Shown in pieces: positions 1 to 7,122 of a stretch of 64,000 nucleotides of DNA. The notes below the pieces were generated by a model. That model ran no database searches. It saw only the letters and a program-made list of their open reading frames with translations, and was not told the origin of the DNA. The stretch is taken from the NCBI GenBank assembly GCA_963601915.1, contig CAVCGL010000001.1, positions 1 through 64,000 on the forward strand, written 5' to 3'. Numbering within the stretch: position 1 is the stretch's first letter; every line of letters begins with the position of its first letter. The DNA is from Butyricicoccus_A sp963601915. GTDB taxonomy: Bacteria; Bacillota; Clostridia; Oscillospirales; Butyricicoccaceae. The translations under genes were made by a program, and so were the position numbers.

Positions 1-236
1 CCTGTCAGGGACAATGATACTTCCGTAATTCGCGGTCCGGCCATAAAGAAGGCGGGATGGTTAAATTCCAATGGAGCAGTGAAGCACACTGCCGCTTGTG
101 AGAAATCCCCGATCTCTGGGGTGCCAAGAAAAAGTACAGAGAAACCATATTTTAAGAAAGGCTGTCAGAATAAAGCATTTGTATCCTTTTCTGCCAGCTT
201 TTATCCATAGATGATTATGGGATTGGAGGCAACCAG
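1..236. other. Left edge of window, no recognised gene
   Basis: This stretch belongs to the mobile element that ends at about 3640. Frame 1 stays open on the plus strand from the first base to a stop at 208-210, so it could hold the last 69 residues of a gene that starts outside the window. The deduced peptide is rich in Lys, Ser and Pro and resembles nothing I recognise. An open frame of this size can occur by chance at this base composition. No antitoxin-like gene is visible ahead of the toxin gene that follows. Confidence 0.3.
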
Positions 237-659
237 ATGAAAGAAAACTGGGTTTACCGGCGAGGAGATATTTACCTTGCCAATCTTGGTGTTCCGATAG
301 GATCAAAGCAGGGCGGTGTTCGTCCGGTAGTGGTTCTTCAGAACGATGTCGGCAACTTTTATTCGCCGACGATTACGGTTGCTCCGCTGACAACGAAGAT
401 TCAAAAGAAAAGAAGCCAGCCAACACATTATTTCCTTCGGAAGGCAAAAGGGCTGACAAGATCTTCGATGGTATTGGCGGAGCAGCTTGATACATGTGAT
501 AAGACCTGTGTGATTCGGTATCTCGGCAAGGTAAGTAAGGGACAGATGCGCGGAATTGATGAAGCTGTGAAAGTGCAGCTTGGATATTATATTCCGGAAC
601 AGGCAGAGAAAAAAAGACAAGGCAAATGCCGAAAGGAAGTGAATTATGATGGTGGATAA
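237..659 (+). CDS. MazF/PemK-family endoribonuclease toxin
   Basis: This 140-residue protein has the MazF/PemK fold signature: an N-terminal RRGDIYLANLG strand, then the loop QGGVRPVVVLQND with the family's conserved Arg, and TITVAPLTT with the conserved Thr of the RNase site. Members of this family cleave mRNA and are normally held by a small antitoxin encoded just upstream. None is visible here, so it may be solitary, or the antitoxin may lie before the window. The start is supported by GGAGG eight bases upstream. The C-terminus is Lys/Arg-rich and overlaps the start of the excisionase-like gene by 14 bases, so the two are probably co-transcribed. The location inside an integrative element suggests an element-maintenance role, which is inference. 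Confidence 0.82.
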   Translation: MKENWVYRRGDIYLANLGVPIGSKQGGVRPVVVLQNDVGNFYSPTITVAPLTTKIQKKRSQPTHYFLRKAKGLTRSSMVLAEQLDTCDKTCVIRYLGKVSKGQMRGIDEAVKVQLGYYIPEQAEKKRQGKCRKEVNYDGG

Positions 660-897
660 ATTGATTAAGCGTAAAGAAGCCGCTGAGATGTTGGGAATTA
701 GCCTGGACACCTTGGATCATGCAAGAATGGAAGGGCTGATCACTTACGTTCAGTATGTTGAGAATGGCTGTGTTTATTTTACTGAAGTTGGACTTCAGGA
801 GTATATTGCAAGGTCTACACATCGTGCAAGGCCGAAGGATAACAATCCGACTTTCCGAAAGAAGAGAACAGCCAGGAGCGAAATTCGACATCGTTGA
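646..897 (+). CDS. Excisionase-like helix-turn-helix protein
   Basis: An 83-residue basic protein. Residues 5-50 form a MerR/excisionase-type winged helix-turn-helix: a KRKEAAEMLGIS first helix, then LDHARMEGLI, and a short hairpin VENGCVYFT. Such proteins bind and bend att-site DNA and steer tyrosine integrases toward excision. It overlaps the toxin gene by 14 bases and ends about 60 bases before the first integrase, the usual xis-int order. The Arg/Lys-rich tail is consistent with DNA binding. The family call rests on the HTH pattern and the context; a general element-borne regulator is the alternative. Confidence 0.68.
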   Translation: MMVDKLIKRKEAAEMLGISLDTLDHARMEGLITYVQYVENGCVYFTEVGLQEYIARSTHRARPKDNNPTFRKKRTARSEIRHR

Positions 898-956
898 GTA
901 TTGGCAGGTTATTCGCAATAATGAATATATCAGCTAAAAGTTTGGAGGTGTCGAAG

Positions 957-2171
957 ATGGCAAGAAAAAGATATGCGATTCCTCAGTACGGAACCGTCAT
1001 TATGGCGGGTAAGGAGTATTACCGGACTCGAATTGAGGATGCTGATGGAAAGCGGGTGGCGTTGTATGGCAGAACCCGTGAAGAATTATATGATAAGGTG
1101 CTCGAAGCGAGAGAGCAGATTGAGGATAATACATTTCGCAGATCATCCCCCACAGTAAAGGAGTATTGCAAAAAGTGGCTGTTGTTACAATCCGCGCAGG
1201 TAAGAGCCACTACTTTGACGGATTACACATCGAAAGTAAACCGGCATATTATAAAGCCTCTGGGTCATATGAATATAGCAGATGTTACAGCGGATGATAT
1301 TCGTCTGGCACTGGTTCCGGTATCCAAAAAATCAGCGTCTGTGTACAAATCGGTTAATATACTTTATAAGAGCATTTTTGCGGCGGCAAAGGAAAGCAAA
1401 GTGATTCAGGACAATCCTACAATTTATTTGTCTGGAAAGAACGGGGGCGTTCCTCAAAAAGAGAAAAACCCTTTGACTGATGATCAGGTGGAGAGATTGC
1501 TGGATGCGATAAGAGGATTACCACCGTATGTATTTGTGATGATTGGTTTGTATGCGGGGCTTCGGCGAGAAGAAATTCTTGCATTGCAGTGGGATTCAGT
1601 TTTTCTGGATGAAGCAGCACCGTATTTGACAGTGTGCAGAGCTTGGCATACAGAGCACAATCGACCGGTAATAATGTCTGAACTGAAAACAAAGGCTGCT
1701 CATCGAGATGTACCGCTTCCTGATTGCCTGGCAAAATGCCTGAGAGAAGCAAAGGAGAATTCCACATCAGACTATGTTGTTGCGAACAGCGAGGGCGAAC
1801 CGCTTTCATATACGCAGTTTAAGAGGCTCTGGCAGTATATTGTGACCCGAACCGTAAAGGAACGGAGTTACTACCGTTATGAGAATGGAAAACGAGTGAA
1901 GCATACGGTGAAACCGGTGCTGGGCGAAAGAGCTGCGCATAATGGAAATGTGGTTTATAGCTTAGACTTTGAAGTGACACCACATTTGCTGCGGCACACT
2001 TATATTACAAATCTAATTCACGCATCGGTTGATCCTAAAACAGTACAGTATCTTGCCGGTCATGAGAACAGCAAGATAACGATGGACATTTATGCAAAGG
2101 CAAAGTATAACCGACCGGATGAACTGGCGGGCATATTAGAGGATACCTTTACACTGTGGGATGCAGAATAG
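957..2171 (+). CDS. Tyrosine recombinase / integrase, first of two
   Basis: A phage-type tyrosine integrase of 404 residues. It has an N-terminal arm-binding region (MARKRYAIPQYGT onward), a SAM-like core-binding domain around residues 60-150, and a catalytic domain with all expected residues: Arg in GLRREEIL, HLLRH, the second His in AGHENSK, and the Tyr nucleophile in MDIYAKAKY. Such enzymes integrate and excise mobile elements. Translation could begin at 894, but the ATG at 957 has GGAGGTG just upstream and aligns with the start of the second integrase, so I prefer it. It is colinear with the next gene at roughly 60 percent identity by eye. A hairpin terminator at 2197-2227 separates the two genes. 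Confidence 0.93.
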   Translation: MARKRYAIPQYGTVIMAGKEYYRTRIEDADGKRVALYGRTREELYDKVLEAREQIEDNTFRRSSPTVKEYCKKWLLLQSAQVRATTLTDYTSKVNRHIIKPLGHMNIADVTADDIRLALVPVSKKSASVYKSVNILYKSIFAAAKESKVIQDNPTIYLSGKNGGVPQKEKNPLTDDQVERLLDAIRGLPPYVFVMIGLYAGLRREEILALQWDSVFLDEAAPYLTVCRAWHTEHNRPVIMSELKTKAAHRDVPLPDCLAKCLREAKENSTSDYVVANSEGEPLSYTQFKRLWQYIVTRTVKERSYYRYENGKRVKHTVKPVLGERAAHNGNVVYSLDFEVTPHLLRHTYITNLIHASVDPKTVQYLAGHENSKITMDIYAKAKYNRPDELAGILEDTFTLWDAE

Positions 2172-2196
2172 GCCAGACTGTTTCATGAATGAGATC

Positions 2197-2227
2197 AAAA
2201 AGAGTAGGGATAATCCCTGCTCTTTTT
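2197..2227 (+). terminator. Terminator after first integrase
   Basis: AAAAAGAG and CTCTTTTT form the outer stem, with AGGGA/TCCCT inside and a three-base loop. The stem ends in a T-run, and the reverse orientation also ends in T. It lies 26 bases after the first integrase stop, so the second integrase may have its own expression. Confidence 0.75.
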
Positions 2228-2322
2228 ACATATAGCGACATCCTTGAGAACTGGAGCAGCATTCTGGATAATTAAGGAGCAAAGATCAATTTGGATATAT
2301 CAAGAAACTGGAGGAAGCAATA

Positions 2323-3531
2323 ATGGCAAGAAAAAAAGTAGTGCCGGAATATGGAACAATTATGAAGAGGGGCGTTCAATATTACAGAACACGAATGCAG
2401 GATGCGGATGGAAAATGGATTTCGCTATATGCACAGACTCCTGAAGAGCTGTACGATAAATCCATTGAGATGAAGCGCAGTATTGAGGATGAAATATTCC
2501 GGAAGAATAATCCGACAGTAGCTGAGTATTGCGAAAAATGGTTGAAGATGCGCTCGGCGAGTGTGCGAGAAAACACATTGAGCGGATATGAGCGCACGAT
2601 AAGAAAATACATTATTGGAGCTATTGGAGATATGTATATGGATGAAGTGACGACCGATGACCTTCGCTTGCTGCTGGTTCCAATCTCCAAGCAATCAGCT
2701 TCCCTGTACAGCAAAATGAATATGCTGATCAAATGTGTTTTCTATTCAGCAGAAGAAAGCAAAATCATCAGTTATAATCCAGCTGCGTCGCTTTCTGCAA
2801 AAGGCGGAACCCCAAAGCAGGAAAAGAAGGCATTGACGGATGAGCAGGTGAAAATTCTTCTGGATACAATCAGGGGATTACCACCGTATGTTTTTGTAAT
2901 GATTGGGTTGTATGCAGGGTTGCGGCGGGAAGAAATTCTTGCACTGCGATGGGATTGTGTTTTCCTGGATGGTGCCACCCCATATATTTCGGTACGGCGA
3001 GCATGGCGTTCTGTAAATAATCGTCCGGTAATTTCAACAGAATTAAAAACGCCAGCAGCCAAAAGGGACATTCCCATTCCGGGCAAGTTGGTGGAATGTT
3101 TGAAAGAGGCAAAAGAAAAGTCAAAATCGGAATATGTGATCTCGGACAGGAATGGTAACGCTCTGGCTGAATCTCAGTTCGTGAGGGTGTGGAAGTACAT
3201 AGCAGTTCGTTCTACGGAAGAACGCTGCTATTACACCTATGTGAATGGGCAGAAGATTAAGCATGTGGTAAAGCCGAAGCTTGGTGAGCATCAGCCGAAC
3301 AATCCGAAGTTGATATATACGATGGATTTTCAAGTGACACCGCATCAATTGCGTCACACTTATATCACGAACCTGATTTATGCTTCGGTTGATCCTAAAA
3401 CCGTACAGTATCTTGCCGGACACGAAAACAGCAAGGTGACTATGGATATTTACGCTAAAGTCAAGTATAATAAACCTGCCCAATTACATGGGGTGATCAA
3501 CAGAGCAATCGACACATCAAAAAAAGATTAG
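2323..3531 (+). CDS. Tyrosine recombinase / integrase, second of two
   Basis: A 402-residue tyrosine integrase, paralogous along its whole length to the gene at 957. It starts MARKKVVPEYGT, again suggesting an arm-binding domain, and has an intact catalytic set: GLRREEIL, HQLRH, AGHENSK and MDIYAKVKY. Between the catalytic Arg and HxxRH both proteins carry a long insert with a YY-Y-NG-K-KH pattern. GGAGG ends eight bases before the ATG. The gene finishes about 110 bases from the duplicated end of rpsI, where the integrase of an element is normally found. It is therefore the best candidate for the recombinase acting at this att site. Confidence 0.93.
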   Translation: MARKKVVPEYGTIMKRGVQYYRTRMQDADGKWISLYAQTPEELYDKSIEMKRSIEDEIFRKNNPTVAEYCEKWLKMRSASVRENTLSGYERTIRKYIIGAIGDMYMDEVTTDDLRLLLVPISKQSASLYSKMNMLIKCVFYSAEESKIISYNPAASLSAKGGTPKQEKKALTDEQVKILLDTIRGLPPYVFVMIGLYAGLRREEILALRWDCVFLDGATPYISVRRAWRSVNNRPVISTELKTPAAKRDIPIPGKLVECLKEAKEKSKSEYVISDRNGNALAESQFVRVWKYIAVRSTEERCYYTYVNGQKIKHVVKPKLGEHQPNNPKLIYTMDFQVTPHQLRHTYITNLIYASVDPKTVQYLAGHENSKVTMDIYAKVKYNKPAQLHGVINRAIDTSKKD

Positions 3532-3535
3532 GGTT

Positions 3536-3627
3536 AAAATCCGACAAAAGCCTACAAAATCGTGGGTTTAAGAACTGGTGGACGAAGAGCAAAAAGCTTG
3601 AAAAACCGCGTAAAATCAAGCAAAATC
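3536..3627. repeat. Four AAAATC motifs beside the att site
   Basis: AAAATC occurs at 3536-3541, 3556-3561, 3612-3617 and 3622-3627, all on the plus strand and all between the second integrase and the rpsI fragment. Short repeats in this position often serve as arm-type integrase sites. That role is only inferred, because the motif is short and AT-rich. Confidence 0.3.
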
Positions 3628-3640
3628 GAGCTTCGGTTTC

Positions 3641-3694
3641 GTGAAGTACGGCCTGAAGGCTGCACGTCGCGCTCCGCAGTTCTCCAAGAGATAA
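3641..3694 (+). pseudogene. rpsI: Duplicated 3' end of rpsI: attachment site (att)
   Basis: In one frame these bases encode VKYGLKAARRAPQFSKR followed by TAA. Apart from the first residue this is the universally conserved C-terminus of ribosomal protein S9. No S9 body precedes it: the same frame hits a stop at 3611-3613 inside element DNA. The simplest reading is that an element integrated into the 3' end of rpsI. The intact, rebuilt gene would lie to the left of the window, and this copy of the last 17 or so codons marks the distal junction. The natural S9 terminator follows at 3730-3767. Codon use matches a highly expressed host gene. Confidence 0.85.
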
Positions 3695-3729
3695 TTTCAA
3701 ATATTATTTCTGCAACAATTGCAAAAGCA

Positions 3730-3767
3730 AAACCGCCGTTTCCGCAAGGATTCGGCGGTTTTTTTGT
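3730..3767 (+). terminator. Terminator of the rplM-rpsI unit
   Basis: AAACCGCCG and CGGCGGTTT form a nine-pair stem around a 14-base loop, followed by T-rich sequence. It sits 36 bases after the S9 stop codon, so it is probably the host ribosomal-protein terminator displaced by the inserted element. Confidence 0.8.
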
Positions 3768-3840
3768 ATTTATTTGACTAGTTTAAATGGGATGATATGA
3801 TTCTTGTCCTTTATTTGTCCCTTAAAAAAGTGCGATGCTC

Positions 3841-3869
3841 TTCCCAGCGGCGCGGGAATTTGGTACAAT
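3841..3869 (+). promoter_or_regulatory. Candidate promoter of the LacI-family regulator
   Basis: TTCCCA, 17 bases, TACAAT, ending 27 bases before the regulator start. The -35 match is weak and the -10 is good. Confidence 0.45.
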
Positions 3870-3896
3870 AAACTAGCATAGAACGGAGGGACTTGT

Positions 3897-4877
3897 ATGA
3901 CGATTACAGAAATTGCGCAGCTCGCGAATGTGTCCAAGGCGTGCGTGTCGCGGTATTTCAATCATGGATATGTCAGCGAGGAGAAAAAGGAAAAAATCCG
4001 CAAAGTCGTGGAACAGACCGGATATGTGCCCAACCGTGCTTCTCAGCAGACCACACCGGGCAAAAGTCCGACCGTTGGCATTGTCATTCCGAAAATCAGT
4101 TCCGAGAGCATTTCGCGTATGGTCGCAGGCATTTCGCAGGTGCTCAATCGAGCGGGCTATCGGATGCTGCTTGCCAATACGGAAAATAGTGTGGAAAAAG
4201 AGCTGCAATATCTGAAATCGTTTCAGCAGGATGAATTGACTGGCGTGATCTTTAGCGCCACGATTTTGACCGACGAGCATATCCGCTTGCTGCAATCTAT
4301 GCGGATGCCGATTGTCATTGTATCGCAGGAGGTAGAGGGATTTTCCTGTGTGTTCCATGACGATTACGGTGCTTCCGCTGCGATGACAGAACGATTGATT
4401 CAGGCGGGACATCGGAACATCGGTGCGATTATGGTCACTTCTGAGGATCGCGCTGCCGGAGATTCTCGTATGCATGGCTATTTGGATACGCTGCAGCGAA
4501 ATCAAATGGAGCTGCTGGAACGTCGTGTGACGTATTCGGAATTTACGCTGGAATCCGGCTATGATGCCGCGCAAAAGCTGCTGGAACAAGCGCCGGAGAT
4601 TGACGGCATTGTGTGTGCCACAGACACCATTGCCATCGGTGCCATGCAGTATTTGAAGGGAATTGGCAAGCGCATACCGGAAGACATCGGTATTACCGGA
4701 ATTGGACACTCGCGCATGACGGAAATCGTGGAGCCAAATCTCACAACCGCCCATCTGTTTTACAAGTCTACCGGCATGGAGGGCGCGGATATGCTGGTCA
4801 AGATGATAGAGAGCGGCATTGACATGAAGAAAAAATTAAAAATGGGTTTTGAAGTCATTGAACAGGAAACCTGTTGA
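3897..4877 (+). CDS. scrR: LacI/GalR-family repressor of the sucrose operon
   Basis: A 326-residue LacI-family regulator. The N-terminal HTH is ITEIAQLANVSKACVSRYFN, followed by the hinge and a periplasmic-binding-protein-like effector domain with the usual ICATDTIAIGAMQYL and GITGIGHSRM segments. Such repressors bind palindromic operators and release them on sugar binding. It is directly upstream of, and co-directional with, sucrose PTS and hydrolase genes, and TGAAAC/GTTTCA inverted repeats lie between, so sucrose-regulon control is likely. The start is fixed by GGAGGG seven bases before the ATG. A terminator at 4884-4917 separates it from scrA. The gene symbol is assigned from context. Confidence 0.85.
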   Translation: MTITEIAQLANVSKACVSRYFNHGYVSEEKKEKIRKVVEQTGYVPNRASQQTTPGKSPTVGIVIPKISSESISRMVAGISQVLNRAGYRMLLANTENSVEKELQYLKSFQQDELTGVIFSATILTDEHIRLLQSMRMPIVIVSQEVEGFSCVFHDDYGASAAMTERLIQAGHRNIGAIMVTSEDRAAGDSRMHGYLDTLQRNQMELLERRVTYSEFTLESGYDAAQKLLEQAPEIDGIVCATDTIAIGAMQYLKGIGKRIPEDIGITGIGHSRMTEIVEPNLTTAHLFYKSTGMEGADMLVKMIESGIDMKKKLKMGFEVIEQETC

Positions 4878-4883
4878 GACGGG

Positions 4884-4917
4884 AAGACATTCTCTCTATA
4901 TGAGAGGGTGTCTTTTG
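4884..4917 (+). terminator. Terminator after the repressor gene
   Basis: AAGACA pairs with TGTCTT and CTCTC with GAGAG around a short AT loop, followed by TTTGTTTT. It lies seven bases after the repressor stop. Confidence 0.75.
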
Positions 4918-4930
4918 TTTTACTCCTATG

Positions 4931-4945
4931 TGAAACTTAGTTTCA
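4931..4945. promoter_or_regulatory. Palindromic operator, distal LacI-type site
   Basis: TGAAACTTAGTTTCA is a perfect inverted repeat with a single central base. It matches the TGAAAC/GTTTCA half-sites found again around the scrA promoter, so it is a likely repressor site upstream of scrA that could support looping. Confidence 0.6.
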
Positions 4946-5077
4946 TATGGGAGGATTTCTCAAAATTACACCAAAAGAAGCAAAACACCTCGACAAAACA
5001 GGAATAAAACCGCACGGTTTGGAGATTGTTTGGGCAATATGCACGAAAAAATGTGAAATTTTTGTGAAATCAAACGC

Positions 5078-5105
5078 TTGAAAAACTGGAAAAATCTGAT
5101 ATACT
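5078..5105 (+). promoter_or_regulatory. Promoter of scrA-scrB-scrK
   Basis: TTGAAA, 16 bases, TATACT. It is the only good sigma-A match before the PTS gene and is immediately followed by candidate operator half-sites at 5120-5154, a placement suited to repression. Confidence 0.65.
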
Positions 5106-5119
5106 GTGTAACAGAAAGA

Positions 5120-5154
5120 TGAAACATTTCATATAAAGTTTCATAATAGTTTCA
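5120..5154. promoter_or_regulatory. Proximal operator cluster of the sucrose operon
   Basis: TGAAAC at 5120-5125 faces GTTTCA at 5138-5143 and again at 5149-5154. The half-sites are the same as in the perfect palindrome at 4931-4945. They lie just downstream of the -10 element, where a bound LacI-family protein would block transcription. Confidence 0.5.
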
Positions 5155-5185
5155 CAAAGAGATAGGATGAATGGAGGTTCGCTTG

Positions 5186-7093
5186 ATGGATTACAAAAAA
5201 GCGGCAGCCGAGACGATACAGTATATCGGCGGCAAAGACAACATTGTGTCCGCGGCACACTGCGCAACGCGCTTGCGGCTGGTCATCGCAGACAATACCA
5301 AGGTAAACAAAGAAGCGCTGGAGGACGCAGAGGGCGTGAAGGGTGTGTTTGAGGCATCCGGTCAGCTGCAGATTATCTTTGGCACAGGCGTCGTAAACAA
5401 AGTATACGATGAATTCATTGCGATAGCAGGCATCACCGCGGCATCGAAGGAAGAGGTCAAGCAGGCAGCAGCCAGCAAAGCCAATCCGTTCCAGCGGTTT
5501 ATCAAGACACTGGGCGACATTTTTGTGCCGATTATTCCGGCCATTGTAGCTTCCGGCTTCTTGATGGGCATCATGGAATCGCTGAACTTCTTGATTAACA
5601 ATGGTTACATCCATATGTCCAACGAAAGCTCGCTGTTTGTGCTGGCCAGCATGTTCTCGAACACAGCGTATGTGTTTCTGCCGGTGCTGATTGGCTTCTC
5701 CGGTGCGAAGGTATTTGGCGGCAATCCGTTCCTTGGCGGCGTCATCGGTATGATTATGGTGCATCCGAATCTGCAAAATGCATGGACGATGACGGGCGGC
5801 GTAAACGAATACCTAGACGTATTTGGACTATGGAAAGTACCGCTTGTTGGCTATCAGGGACATGTTATTTCGGTTATCATCGCTGTATTTGTCATGGCGA
5901 ATATTGAAAAGTGGCTGCACAAGCGTGTGCCGGCAATGCTGGACTTGTTTGTCACCCCGCTGGTATCCGTCTTTGTGACCGGTTTCCTGACCATGACCAT
6001 GATCGGACCGGCATTCAATATTGTAGAGAGCAGCATTATTAACGGCATTCAGACGTTGATTTCTCTGCCGTTTGGCATTGGTTCGCTGGTTATGGGTGCG
6101 CTGTATGCCCCGACGGTTGTCACAGGTATTCATCACATGTATACCATTATTGACCTCGGACAGATTAAGGAATTTGGTTGTACTTACTGGCTGCCGCTGG
6201 CATCCTCTGCGAATATCGCACAGGGCGCAGCTGCACTGGCTGTCGCACTGAAAACCCGCGATCAGAAGCTCAAGGCAATGGCACTGCCGTCCTCTCTGTC
6301 TGCATTTATGGGCATTACAGAACCGGCAATCTTTGGTGTCAATCTGCGATTCTTCCGCCCGTTCGTATGCGCATGCATCGGCGGCGGCGGCGGCGCAATG
6401 TTCGCATCCATTACTTCTCTGGGTGCCACCGGCACCGGCGTGACAGGTATTTTTGGTATCCTGCTGTGCCTCAATGCGCCGGTTAAGTACATTCTGATGT
6501 TTGCGATCTCTGCAGGCGTAGCTTTTGCGCTGTCTTGGATGTTTGGATATAAGAACGCACCGCAGACGGCAAACGGTGCACCGGAAACAACAAAAGAAAC
6601 ACTGGAGACAGCACCGATATTCACAGAGCCGAAGGAAGCACAGGGCGAGCTGAATATTCTGTCTCCGATGCAGGGCAAGGCAGTGAGCTTGGCAGATACT
6701 GGCGATGACACATTTGCCGCAGAGGTTCTCGGCAAGGGCGCGGCGATTGAGCCGAGCGAAGGCAAGGTATATGCACCGTTTGATGCAACCGTGGAAACGC
6801 TGATGGGTCATGCCGTTGGTTTGACCGGCGAAAATGGCGTGGAGATGCTCATTCATATTGGTATTGATACGGTTCAGCTGGATGGCAAGCATTATACCCC
6901 GCATTGCACAGAGGGACAGCAGGTAAAGGCTGGCGATCTGCTGATGGAATTTGATATGGCGGCCATTCAGGCGGAAGGCTTTAAAACCATTACGCCGGTT
7001 ATCGTGACCAATGCCGATGACTATGCAGACGTTTTGACACATATTGGCAAGCAGACAAAAGCAGGTGAAACCCTGCTAACAGTGAAAAAATAA
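5186..7093 (+). CDS. scrA: Sucrose-type PTS permease, EIIBCA
   Basis: A 635-residue three-domain PTS transporter that takes up and phosphorylates a sugar. EIIB occupies residues 1-80, with the phosphorylated Cys26 in AAHCATRLR. EIIC spans about 100-460, with many membrane helices and the conserved GGNPFLGGVIG and GITEPAIFGVN segments. EIIA-Glc type covers about 495-630, with the active His557 in LIHIGIDTV. A fused EIIA is common in Gram-positive sugar permeases. The ATG at 5171 would add five residues, but GGAGG eight bases before 5186 favours the inner start. The following sucrose-6-phosphate hydrolase and fructokinase make sucrose the probable substrate; trehalose is less likely. Confidence 0.92.
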   Translation: MDYKKAAAETIQYIGGKDNIVSAAHCATRLRLVIADNTKVNKEALEDAEGVKGVFEASGQLQIIFGTGVVNKVYDEFIAIAGITAASKEEVKQAAASKANPFQRFIKTLGDIFVPIIPAIVASGFLMGIMESLNFLINNGYIHMSNESSLFVLASMFSNTAYVFLPVLIGFSGAKVFGGNPFLGGVIGMIMVHPNLQNAWTMTGGVNEYLDVFGLWKVPLVGYQGHVISVIIAVFVMANIEKWLHKRVPAMLDLFVTPLVSVFVTGFLTMTMIGPAFNIVESSIINGIQTLISLPFGIGSLVMGALYAPTVVTGIHHMYTIIDLGQIKEFGCTYWLPLASSANIAQGAAALAVALKTRDQKLKAMALPSSLSAFMGITEPAIFGVNLRFFRPFVCACIGGGGGAMFASITSLGATGTGVTGIFGILLCLNAPVKYILMFAISAGVAFALSWMFGYKNAPQTANGAPETTKETLETAPIFTEPKEAQGELNILSPMQGKAVSLADTGDDTFAAEVLGKGAAIEPSEGKVYAPFDATVETLMGHAVGLTGENGVEMLIHIGIDTVQLDGKHYTPHCTEGQQVKAGDLLMEFDMAAIQAEGFKTITPVIVTNADDYADVLTHIGKQTKAGETLLTVKK

Positions 7094-7122
7094 TTTCAAT
7101 CCATACTTTAGGAGGCAATCAT

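Noticed and set aside
3562..3777. A 71-codon open frame crossing the att site
   Set aside because: It runs in the wrong frame over the S9 tail and through the terminator stem. The S9 reading frame explains the conserved bases better.
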